NCBI GenBank assembly: GCA_037954325.1
Contig: JBBMNZ010000035.1
Coordinates: forward strand, 4,197,001 to 4,261,000
Source: Fistularia commersonii
Lineage: Eukaryota > Chordata > Actinopteri > Syngnathiformes > Fistulariidae
DNA: 64,000 bases
Direction of reading: 5' to 3'
Shown here: one piece after another, positions 12,201-23,400 of the stretch
Position numbering within the stretch: position 1 is the stretch's first letter
Layout of the letters: each line of letters starts with the position of its first letter
Made by a program: the position numbers and the translations under genes
Notes under the pieces: generated by a model
The model's database searches: none
What the model saw: only the letters and a program-made list of their open reading frames with translations
What the model was told of the DNA's origin: nothing

Positions 12201-14072
12201 CGTCAGGGATTTCGCACCTTGGAGGACCTCCAGCTGAAGGCCAACCTGAGCAGTACTCAAAAGATAGGGCTGAAGCACTACGACGACTTCCTGGACCGAA
12301 TGCCCAGGGAAGAAGCAGCTGCCATTGAGAAAGTGGTAAACTGTGCTTTTTTTTTTTTCTTTTTTTTTTTTCTTCTTTTTTCTTTCCCAACATGTAATGT
12401 GGCGACGATCCAGATGTGTTTCATCGAGCTCAGGTGACCCGCAGAACAAGATTCCCCACTCGGCACTTGGATACTTGTGCTTTGGAAGCAGGAAAGCGTT
12501 AGTCATTGTGCCCCGACTGCTTGATGGGGAAACCAGGCTGCGTTCTCGAAAAAGTGGAGCGTCCCACAGTAGGGGGTGGGGGAGGGTTGGAGGAAAAAAG
12601 CAATTCCCCAAATTTGCTACCTTCCATGTTAGCCAGATACCTGTTCACACCAGGGCACCTGGCGTTACGCTAGTCGTTTTCGCCTAGTATTCCTTGGATG
12701 TTCTTTTCTCTCTTGCTCAGCTGCCAAGGAGAGCGTGCATGTGAGGTAGATGAAATCAAGCATGCGCACCCCCTGCTCCTCGCCCACCCCACACCTACAT
12801 GGTTGTCAGTGTGATTTGTGATGCATCAGTAATCCAACCACAGGGTTTGGCTCGGTGGTTAGACGGCCTCTTGTTTGCCGTCAGGTAAACGTGCCAAAGC
12901 AACCAAACAAAGTGTTGTTTAATCGTTGATATTTACTTGAAAGGGGAATGTAATGCCAGAGTGTCCCAGTGTAGCCGTTTTGGATTCCGGCGCTGATGTT
13001 TATTAGCTTGTTTTGAGGTTGCGCTGCTAAATAAGTAGAACTTTTTTTAGCATCAACCTAATTTTTACGTTCTATTAAAATGTTACAGCTGTCTTAAGTT
13101 TAAATAGGCATTTAGCGCTGATAAGCTGACATGATTCCATCGGATAATCTGTTGTGATTCCAGTGTTAAAGGACGTATTTCTGAATTTTAATCCAAACAC
13201 ACACATAAGTATATATGTATATATATGGTGACATTCTGCTTTGGCACTTTTTATCATTTCAATATATTCCGACTTGCATGCATAATGCAAAAAGAATATC
13301 AGCTGGTTTGTCAATATTGGAATTTTTTTACCCTCCAAACAAATCTGTGATTGTATTTCTGAGAAGCCAAACTCAGACCTGCACAAGTGATCCGTCCTGC
13401 GGTGCAGCCCCTGGCTGAAAGCTGAAGATGTTGTTTTTTGGGGGTGCCTGCAGGTGAGAGATGCTGCCCTGGCCGTAGACACAGGTCTGGTCGCGATGGC
13501 GTGTGGGTCCTACCGCCGCGGGAAGACCACGTGTGGAGACGTCGACGTCCTCATCACTCACCCCGATGGAAAGTCCCACAAGGGCGTGTTCAGCAAAGTG
13601 TTGCAGACCCTCCATGACAGCGGTAAGATTGCACCGCTGGAAAATCAAAAGCATTTTAATACACATCTTCTTTATGTGAAATTTTCTTCTTTTTTTTTTT
13701 TTTTCTTCAGGTTTTCTGACGGATGACCTGGTGAGTCACAACGAGAACGGCGAGCAGAAGAAATACATGGGTGTGTGCCGTTTGGCCGGGCCGGGCCACC
13801 GTCACCGCAGGCTTGACATCATCGTGGTGCCCCACTGTGAGTTCGCCTGCGCCCTCATGTACTTTACCGGGTCGGCGCACTTCAACCGCTCCATGCGAGC
13901 CCTGGCCAAGACGAAAAACATGAGCCTATCGGAGCATTCGCTCAACCAGAACGTGGTGCGTAAAGGCAGCGTCAAGATGTTCACCGGGACTTCCCTCCCC
14001 ACACCCAAGGAGGAGGATGTATTCAGTCTTTTGGGCATACCATACAGGAAGCCTGAAGAAAGGGACTGGTGA
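9254..14072 (+). CDS. poll: DNA polymerase lambda
   Basis: Eight coding exons: 9254-9368, 9581-9878, 10027-10144, 10689-11009, 11488-11661, 12207-12335, 13454-13622 and 13711-14072. They join in phase to 561 residues (human is about 575). This nuclear family-X polymerase fills short gaps in base-excision repair and non-homologous end joining. It has a BRCT domain at about 39-135, then a Ser/Pro-type linker. The 8-kDa lyase domain follows, with a helix-hairpin-helix (IPGIGNRMADK, residues 289-299); Lys299 aligns with the Schiff-base lysine of human Pol lambda. The palm carries the metal-binding aspartates D414 and D416 (GDVDVLITHPDG) and D477 (RRLDIIVVP), and GSYRRGK precedes the first pair. 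The C-terminus is ERDW, as in human. All catalytic residues are present, so the gene looks functional. The start was chosen because it opens the conserved GIVKAFPK block. Introns of 0.1-1.1 kb contain no other gene. Confidence 0.97.
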
Positions 14073-15445
14073 CAACACCGCACTACAATCCTGCCTCATG
14101 TCCATTTGCGCAAAGTATCCCCCCCGACAGAGATGGGCTTTTCTTTTTGCTATTGACAGTTGCATGTTTGAGCTACACCGGGTTATTTGAAATGTTTTAA
14201 GTTGTCCGTAGGTGTGGAATTTCAGGCATTTTAACATATAAATGTTTTTTTTTTTTGTTCTCCACACACCATGCCAGACACATACATTATAATATATTTA
14301 CTTCTTTTTATATGTATTGAAGGGATTTTTAAGAATTCTTTACTTTATTACACATTACTCTCACTTGAACTTCACCAGTAATGAATAATCTGTTTCTGAC
14401 ATTTCTGTCTCTAACTTTATGGAATAATTTACAAATCACTATGTAATGGAATTGAATTATTTTTTTTAAATAATTGTGGAAAAGGAGTTTTAGTAAATAC
14501 CATCCAGAGTACGATTGCAGATTTGATCGGTAAGAGTGTCCATTCATCTTCTCATCATGAACTCAAATCCCTTTACAGCTTTACAGACTTTTCTAATGTC
14601 CTTACATTACCTTGTTTTTTTTCTGCTTGCCAGACCAGCACATGATTCACATTTTAAATATTTGTAATCTCTTGTACAGATCGATCTTATATTCCCTGCC
14701 TGAAAAATGTGCAATCCTGCAAGTCAAAACTTGATGGTCATTTTGGACATCTATATTTTTGACGAATGTATTTATGATCAATTATTTTTTAAAGAAGAAA
14801 GAAATGTTTGTCTTCATATACTCTGTGCTTCTTATGCTTTGGACTGACTTAAAAATATCATTTCATCTGTATCCCTGTAGATCATAACTATTTGACTAGA
14901 ATATGCCTCTAATCATCCCACAATTAGGACATTGCAGTAAAGGTAGTCTAGAAACAATTATCATAAGTTAAAGCAGTGGCTTGCAAAAGTGTTGGAAAAA
15001 ACTATAAACACTATAAATAGTATAACACTTAAAACACAAAAAAGCAGGAAATCAAATACATATTGGTTTTAGTCAGTGGAAGAGACAGGAAGAATAAAAC
15101 CCACAGTGATAGAACTAGTAAAATGTGATGGAAAAAGATCACCTTGAGATTAGAATTGAAAATGCGATTGAAGTGAATATGATATGTATCATACTATATT
15201 TTAGAAACAGGTAAACGATCTAAGATTGAAAAGAAATATTGATTGTCTTTACCGTGTAAATACTACAACATCGAGGTGGATCACAAACACATACACATAA
15301 TATTTTTAGATTGCAGGGATTACTTGGAGAAAGGCTTAAGTAGACACTTTCAATGTGTATGTCATTTGGTTAAAGGGCTTTTTAAATACTAGTGTGGCCA
15401 TTGCTTTCTATGTCTATGGAAGCATATAATGATTATAATTCAACA
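14073..15445 (+). other. poll 3' flank, AT-rich
   Basis: It is AT-rich, contains no coding exon and is probably partly poll 3'UTR. The first canonical AATAAA is at 15093-15098. No transposon is recognised. Confidence 0.5.
15093..15098 (+). terminator. Candidate polyadenylation signal of poll
   Basis: This is the first AATAAA downstream of the poll stop codon, about 1 kb away. A nearer non-canonical signal cannot be excluded. Confidence 0.35.
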
Positions 15446-15450
15446 TCAAA

Positions 15451-15804
15451 TGCATTGGCAGAAAGGCTTTTCATTGTCAGTATGTCTCAGCATATTTTGA
15501 CTCATAACTAAAACGAGTAATAAGTAATCCAAATTGCATTTTAATTTTCTTCTTACAGACTGCTCATTCCGTGACTTAATCCAAATGGAAAAGCAAACCA
15601 TAACCCAGAAAATCGTTATCAAATCTCCATGAGAAATGTCAAATTTGTAAATTAAACATGCATTAGCAGAAATGCTTTTTCATTGTCAGAATGTTGTAGC
15701 ATATTTTGACCCAAAATTAAAATGAGTAATAACTAATCCAACCCGCATTTTCTTTGTCTTCCTGACTGCTCATTCCGTGACTCAATCCAAACGGAAAGGC
15801 AAAA
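15451..15804. repeat. Imperfect direct duplication of a ~145-bp element
   Basis: Copy 1 (15451-15597) and copy 2 (15659-15804) share the same order of blocks: GCATTRGCAGAAA, then TTTTCATTGTCAG, AGCATATTTTGAC, GAGTAATAA-TAATCC and TGCTCATTCCGTGACT-AATCC. Three TAATCC words (K50-type homeodomain sites) fall in the conserved parts. The element lies 40 bp upstream of the wbp1l CpG island and does not resemble a transposon I know. Confidence 0.7.
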
Positions 15805-15835
15805 GATGTTTAAGATTTCAATTTCGAGCAAACTC

Positions 15836-16475
15836 TCCCTCTGCGACGCAAACATTGCGCGGCTCACTTGTTGATATTCATGAGCTCGTCCCGGCACGAG
15901 CCGGAAAGGCGGTGATAATGTAATCTGATTGGTCGACAGTGAGGGTCGAGGCGGCCCAGGAGCCAGATGACGTCACGCATAATCAGCTTTGCCCCGCCCA
16001 GCGGAAAAGACGCACCGATCGACGATTGGTCGGCCGGCCGGCCGCCGCCGCGGGCTAGCCAATCGCGCGTCAGTGCGCAAAAAGCGAGGGGCCCGCCGCG
16101 CGCGGCGGAACGGCCCTTCACGTTGCGCACATGGATCGGGTCGAGGTGAACACGCCACACCCAGCGGAGCCGCGGCGGAGGAACATCTTGTGTAACAGCT
16201 GTAAACCAGCCGCCGCCGACAGCTACAGCGACCGCCACCGCCGTGCCTCCCCCCCGGCTTGCTCCCAATGCAGAGGAGGCGGCGCGTCCAACGGGCGCTC
16301 GGCGCGTCGCGGGCCGAGAAATAGCTGCTGATATTCGGACGCGGCGTCTGCGAGGGGTGGGGGGGGAGGCGGCGGGAGACAACAACGACAACAACAACAA
16401 CAAAAAAAGAGAAAGAAAAACAGAGCTTGCGTGCGTCATGTTTTTGTGCCGTAGCTGGGGCAACTTTCCGGAGGA
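15836..16475 (+). promoter_or_regulatory. wbp1l promoter and 5'UTR (CpG island)
   Basis: There is an abrupt switch from AT-rich DNA to a CpG-rich segment. It contains ATTGG at 15928-15932 and 16025-16029 and CCAAT at 16059-16063 (an inverted pair flanking a CCGG-rich core). A perfect CRE, TGACGTCA, lies at 15968-15975. A CAA-rich run (about 16380-16402) sits in the presumed 5'UTR. NF-Y plus CREB/ATF is a classic TATA-less promoter arrangement. Confidence 0.7.
15968..15975. promoter_or_regulatory. Palindromic CRE (TGACGTCA)
   Basis: This is an exact full CRE, 36 bp downstream of one CCAAT box and 50 bp upstream of another. CREB/ATF binding is inferred from the motif only. Confidence 0.55.
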
Positions 16476-18532
16476 ATGAGAGACGTGTATTGGGCGCTGA
16501 AAATGGGACTGTTTTTGCACAATGTTGGCTCTGTCACCCCCACCGAGTCCGCCGCAGACAGGGTAAGACTGAGCGGTCGCACACAAGCCCGTGTTTGTAT
16601 TTTTATTCCTTTTATTTTCCATGTTTTGCTAGCACTGTTAGCTAGCTAGTAACTTGAGTAGTTAGCCAAGCGTTCGTGCGAGCTTTGTTTCATTCCAAGC
16701 TAGCAGCTGTCTTGTCAATGGGGGGGTTGAATGGGAGGGGGGGGCGTTAACACACTTGCTAGCGCTGCTAGCCGCTGTTGCTAGCAGCGCCTAGCATCGC
16801 TGGGCCCCAGCCGATGTCCCTGTGTTTATGGTTGGCGCTTGACATTCTAGCCAAGAGGGAGAGCATAAACAACAGAAGCGGGGGAAAGAGACAGAGAGAG
16901 ACAGAGAAAGCCGTTTTTCAAGTGTGAATGTTTGAATGGAATTGTAATGTTTGCCGGTGAAACTCAGTGCAGCTCGGACGTGAGGCATTGTTATGACTGA
17001 GGTCACAGCCATTGGACAGGTGTAATTAAGGTTTAAGGAAGAAAAACACTGCGTTTACACAACTTCTTAAGTATCTAAAACTTCCTATTTTTATGGTTGA
17101 CACATTGTGGAGAACCTTGTGTTTTTTCCGATAGCTCTCAAGTCTGTTAAATTCAGGTTGCTGTTCTGAGAAAAGTGAGTATCTGCTTTAAAATATGCAC
17201 TTTTTTTATACAAGATGATGGTAAAGTTGGTGAGAGCCAACAGTGGATTTAGTGTAAGGCAAAGTTTCAGCTTAGCACAGCATCGCTGTACCCGTTGCCG
17301 TTGGCAGTCATTGTATTCACTTGGGGAAAGTACAGATAAAATGTGAGCCATTCTTAAAAAAAAATGAAATCTTTGTCTGACGAGGTGCGTTAGAAGCTGC
17401 TGAGGTTTAAAGTTCCCCTCATGTCCAAGAATGTCCCAAGATACCAAGGGTCAAAGGTCGGCCGTGTTCAGTAATTCCTGTTGCTGTTGTTTCACAAGTC
17501 ATTATTTTATTGTACAATCAGTCCCATGTGTGTACAAACTACGGGAGATAATAGGTGCATCACATGGCTCATGCACTTTATCTGCTGTTACTCGCTCAGG
17601 CTGCCGCTCACACTTCAAATAACACAGTCAGCCATATTTTATCAGTGTCACAGCGCCGTCATAGCCACGGAGACGATGTCTCTATTGTACTGCATTGAGT
17701 GTACTGCACTGACCACACTGTGCCCCATAGAATGGCACAGTATGGAGGATGTTTTGACAGAGACAAATACAGCGTGATTAAGCTATAGCTGTCAGCTCAC
17801 TTGACGCCAGTGACACACAGCATGAACTGTCCACCCCAGCATTATGGTAAATATTAGGATTAGAACCCCCTTTTGAATGCCAAAGTAGAGGAATTGAGGC
17901 TAAGTGCTAATGGCTAATCTGCAGATAATATTTACTCGTGGTAATCTTTTCATGTCAAATGCTGTGATAGACAATAACGAACACTGCCAACATGCATGGA
18001 CTGTCATTGACAAGGCTCTGCTATTTTCATTTTTGTCTCCTTTTACTTTTTGTTCGGTAATTAATCTTCCAAAATGGTCCCATTTGAAAATAATAAATAG
18101 TGAAAATTACTTTCAAAAAATATAAGCTCTACATTCTCAGCAAATTCTTAAAAAAGCAGAAAAAACTATGTGTTGCCATGAATCAAGGTTGTGACTTGCA
18201 GAATAGTCTCAGATAGGGCTTTTTTCATCACCCCGTTTCTATGAACTTGTTTCTGCAATTTTTGAAATCTACCTATCTTTGAATGTTTTTTTCTCTCACA
18301 TGCCAGCATAGCTAAGAGATGGTCAGTGTAAAAACAAAATAATGAAGTTTTTACTTTGTTTACACAGCAGTTTATGTCAGCAGTGAGAAACCGGAGACTA
18401 CCAAAACGTTCCCCTCGCACAAAATGTTGACGGAGAGCATATAAAGCTGAGTTATCGCCTTCACTCATGTTACAGCTAGAGACGAATAATAGCCAGGCAT
18501 CAGGCCAAGGACTCATGTCACACTCCACCACA

Positions 18533-18567
<35 letters not shown>

Positions 18568-20405
18568 AGAGCACCAGAATTGTGTTTAGTTTCATTAAGA
18601 GAGTCTGAAGAACCACTGCACTGCCTTTACAAAGCCCCGGTGTCACGGCCTCTGGTCTGCCAAAGATGTTTTCTCCCTCTCGTCTTTATCGAGGTAAGCT
18701 GACAGGGGATCCGTACCAACCCTGCGCAAGGTCAAGGTCAGATCTTCCTTTTTCTGAAGCAGGGAGCGTAGAAACCTCGACCTCTGGCTAAATGCTGGGA
18801 TAGAAAAGCTTGTAACCCGAGTGGATCTCATTGTCGCCTTTCGCCGTCAATATTATGAGCCTGGTTTTTGGATGGAACTTCACGGCGTCGAAGCTCGGCT
18901 TGAACGGAGGCCGTGGTGTTTTGTTCCATGTAGCCTCCACGTCCGTGAAAGGGCACCTTTCTCCTGCTCTGGACAGGATAATAAATAAGGGGTCAGCAAG
19001 GTCTCAACCGTGCATCGGCTAACTTGCCAAAGGCTCCGGCTAAGTGGATCAACTCCGACCATGTAGTCAAGAATGAAGTAATAACCGTCGCCACTTATCT
19101 CCAGGAGCAGTATTTCGATAGTCACGGGGGGTTGGGGTGGGGGGATTCTGAGCCGTATCGACTCTTCTTTTCAACAGCTTCTAATTTTTTTCCTTAAAAG
19201 TTGATTAGTTTGAAACATGGCAACCTGTTTTTTTCTAGAACAGAAACCAAATCCGCTTTTAATATAGTGGTATAGCATGTTAGGCAATGATTGATGTCCA
19301 ATGTTGGCTGAATATGAGACCGATGAATCCAGTTTGTCTAGATTCTTTCCTCAGATGACATTTTAGTCTTAGCAATTAATGTAAAAATAAAAAAAACAAA
19401 CTCAGAAATGCTCCCAGGTGACCTTTGACCCATCACATTGATCCATCAATCTCCGCCTGTGAAATAGTAACCTAGCAAGAGAGTGACCTAGATTATCAAT
19501 TGTTTTGTTTCAGATTCTGAACAGTTGTGTTTTGAGCACTGGTAAAAGTCTTCTGCTCTGCGAGACATATTTTTTACCCGCCAGTTGAAAAACAGACTTT
19601 CACCCATCAGAAATAATCCGAACGATGCTTGGTTCCTAATTTTCTCACACCTTGCTATCAGGCTTTATCGCAGGGTTATTGCCACCCTTTCGATTTTGAG
19701 ATGATTTTTCTCGCTCATTTCCCAGAGAGACAGATATTTGCATTCAAAATCATAAATTTTATCTTAAAGTTATGAAGGCATTCCGCACGATCCCCTTTTG
19801 AAAGATGAATGAAGCTGCGGTGGAATAGAAGACATTAGCACCGAATCGTCAAAAAAAATCAACTGTCGTCATGCAAATGTTAGCGATTTGACACAGCACT
19901 ACCAGCGGGCCTGTGTGCCTCCCCTTATCGCCTGGCTGTCTTAATGCAACGCCGGCCCAAGACCCCGAACACAGTGGGTGGAGGGGTGGGGTATTGAATT
20001 GCAGGAAGGTCTCGGACTGGCCCTGCCAGCAGCGGGGCAAATGGAGAGCCGGCCAGCGAAAAAAACAGCTGAAGGTCTCAGGTACAAAGTGACATGGCGG
20101 AACGGCCGGCACATATGCGCGTATTTGAAAATGAGTAATGAGCCGGGTTTCAGTCTGCGGGAGCAAGTGTCAGCGGTTTGGCGTCCGCGCTGATCCGGGG
20201 CAACAAGTGTGTGCGCCTCGGCAAGGAGCTCCCTCGCTCAGCCAACACCGAACACTGCCATCGCCACCGCTTGGAAATTTCCGTAAAGCAATCCATGTCC
20301 GCTGTTCGGGGCTTGGATTGGAGTCGTGCATGTGAGTGTGAGCGTGTGTGCATGTGCCCGCGAGCGTGCATGTGTGTGTGCGGGAAGGGTGGACAGAGAG
20401 AGAGG

Positions 20406-20470
<65 letters not shown>

Positions 20471-23400
20471 AGAGAGAGAGAGAGAGAGCGAGCTTGAGAA
20501 CTGTTTGACTTTTTTTCCTGTGGGATAATGACCCGTGAGGTGGCGAGACTAGTCTGGATTTTTGGACCCAGGATCACCATGCCTTTCAATCTGGGACCCG
20601 CACTGGTAATCCAGAGAGACGCTCAGATTCTGCACGGCTCGGGGCTAGCTAATCATTAAGCTAATCAAGAAGAAAACATCTGAGGGACCTCCCTGGAAAA
20701 ATCCATAGAACCTTTCCCGGGAGAGGATTTTGATCGGGGCTCTGTCGTATATCGGTACATGGGATTACCCTCTACGCCAGGGTACTTTTACTGCTTAGCT
20801 TTTCATTGATTAGTATGTGAAATACTAGCAGTACTGCGGTTTGCAGGTGGTGATGTCATGACTTCTTAAACGCTAAAAAAACAAAAAGGAAATCCTTAGA
20901 TTCTCGATCAAAGTGTACTGGTTAAAACCTCGTTTCGTTTTTTCCTTTCTCAAACTCATATGTTTCACTGAGATAAAGGCTGCTAGTCAAAATTGTTTTT
21001 TTAGATATTGTGCAACACGCTAAGTGTTTCTTTTTTGTTGTGTGTCGCTGGCTGTATTTCAAAAATTTGCACTCGATACAGGCCCTCGAACGGTGATGAA
21101 ACCCTAGCAGCTCACCAGCACTAGCGGTTAGCACTTGTTTACTCCACAGCTCAGTATAAAATGTCGAGCAGCGGGTACGCAGCACTGGGGCTGTGGGTTA
21201 TTATTTTTAAATCAAAGATCGGCGCGCAGCGTGTAAAAATGGCTCTGTCCTCATTCCAGGCTACATGCTCGATGGCAAGCAACATTTTATGTCTTTGCCG
21301 AGGGAGGCGAGCGGCGAGTGTTACACTCGTCTGTCAGCTGCTTCACGCGGTGTAAAAAAAACAACTTGGACAATAAGAAGCTTCTTTCATCAAATCAATG
21401 TGCATCCTAAAATCTGCTCGCTTGTAGAAATGAGTCAGCTACAATTTTCATTTTGAAAGTAAAGGTGACTCAATTTGCACAAAAGTCACATTTACTTCTG
21501 AAAATAGTGGTGCTCATGTATGTGATTTCCTACTGGTTTTTAATTATTTAATCCGTGATCCAGGGCTGCACGGCTCAGCAGTCCACGGTTCGATTTCAAC
21601 GATGGGGTTTTTTAGTGTGGCGTCTCCAGTGCTCTCCACACTCGTCATTCCACGTTCATTGGAGACAAACCTGGACGTGTGAATGAGAGGATGAATGGTT
21701 GTATGTCTCTATATGGCCCTGTAATTGACAGGTAATCGGTCCAGAGTGAACCCTGCTTTTCGCCCAGTGGCAGCAGGGATAGGCTTCAGCAGCCGGGCTT
21801 CTGCAGGATAAATGATATAGATAATAATTGAATTGATTTAGTTATTCAATATGCTGCAAACGTGCTCCTGATTTTTGCAGGATATGGCAGTCAGTGATTA
21901 ACTGTTTCTTCATTTTATTTGAAAAAAATAGCACTACATGATGTCACAGTTTGACCATCTTAACAAATGTGATGCGACATGCAGGTTGCTGTCTGATGTA
22001 AAACTGATAAAAGCTGAACGAACGGATGGAGAAGTACCGCTTGCGTCGCCCAGTTGGAGAAAGAAACCCTCGGCGGCAGAGCGGTGCCGATGGGGCCGAG
22101 GCTGCAGTTCTCTGATATCCGAGGAAATCGGAGATCGGAATCGGAATCCAAATCTGTTTTGTACGTTAGAGAAGCGGGACGGCGGGCAGTTAATCATAAA
22201 CTGCACACTCCGGCCGAAGTGACCCAAAGCGCCCCGAACGCATCACAGATTCTCCTAATGACTCACTTTGCCAAAGAAAAACAAACCCTTGCCACAGAAG
22301 TGAGCACTTTAAAAGTCATTTAGAGTTTTTGAATAACCAGACCACGGCCTTTTTTCCCCAATTTAATTTTGGACCTCCTGACCGAAAGTTAAGTGTATCA
22401 TAGGTGTTGCAGCTCCCACCTGGTGTTGGTAAAGGGTCCCTTCTGGTGTCTCTAGATACATTTAAAAAATTGGGAAGTTTCACTCACTGTTGTTTAGAGG
22501 GCATGTTTTCAGTGGCAGCGCGGATTTCGTTTTTCTCATGTAAGGAGTTTAACCATGTTCTTTTGTTTTCCTGCCTGCTTGTGTTGCAGAGCCTCCTGCA
22601 CTGCGAGGGTGTCAACAACCAGAGCTACATGTGCGAGTCGGGCCACTGCTGCGGCGAGTCGCAGTGCTGCAGCTACTACTATGAGCTCTGGTGTAAGTCC
22701 CCCGATCCGCTCATCCCTCGGAATAGGACCCTTCTTAAGTACTTTGTCGCGTCCTCGACGCTAGAAGAACAAAACAATCACATCTGTCACTGGTGTCGTC
22801 ATCGGCGACTCAAATTGGCTGTGAGATACAAACGTACGTCCCGGCTGCAGGTGCTACCTTGCAGTGCTGTGAGACGCCGGCCCATTTGGAAACTTTTGCC
22901 TTTTCTGAAACGAGAGTTCTCCCGGTCGCATGACTCAGGTCTGAATTTATTTCATAAATGATAAATGAAGTTCAGGTCCCGTGAAAAAAATCAGACAAAA
23001 CCCACTGTTGTAACACAGGTATAAAACATTTCTGTATCAAATTGTTCGGATGTATTCAATCTCCTGCCGCTTCTCGATGTCTGACCGAGCTCCACAGTCA
23101 ACAACCGCTCCGCATGTGTGTGTGTGTGTGTTTGTTTTCCCCCTGTGACCGCAGGGTTTTGGTTGGTGTGGGCCATCATCTTCATCCTGAGCTGCTGCTG
23201 CGTGTGTCACCACCGCCGCACCAAACACCGGCTGCAGCAGCAGCAGCGGCAGCACGAGATCAACCTTATCGCCTACCGCGAAGCACACAACTACCCCTCC
23301 GTGCCCTTCTACTTCAGTAAGACCCACCGCCATGCGAATCCCCTCCCAAAAACACTCACACACACACACACACACCAGCAGAGCTCACCTTTGCTCTTCA

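Larger units (their letters stand above)
16563..22589 (+). other. wbp1l intron 1 (6 kb)
   Basis: The intron contains (CA)15 at 18535-18565, a compound TG/GA microsatellite at 20407-20488, a SINE-like repeat at 21560-21825 and several nuclear-receptor-type motifs (17448-17460, 18729-18740 and 19419-19431). The first 250 bp are rich in GCTAGC words. No additional exon was recognised. Confidence 0.6.

Noticed and set aside
15864..16622. 252-codon minus-strand open frame over the wbp1l promoter
   Set aside because: It is a GC-rich CpG-island artefact with Arg/Ala/Pro-rich translation, no domain and conflicting splice context.
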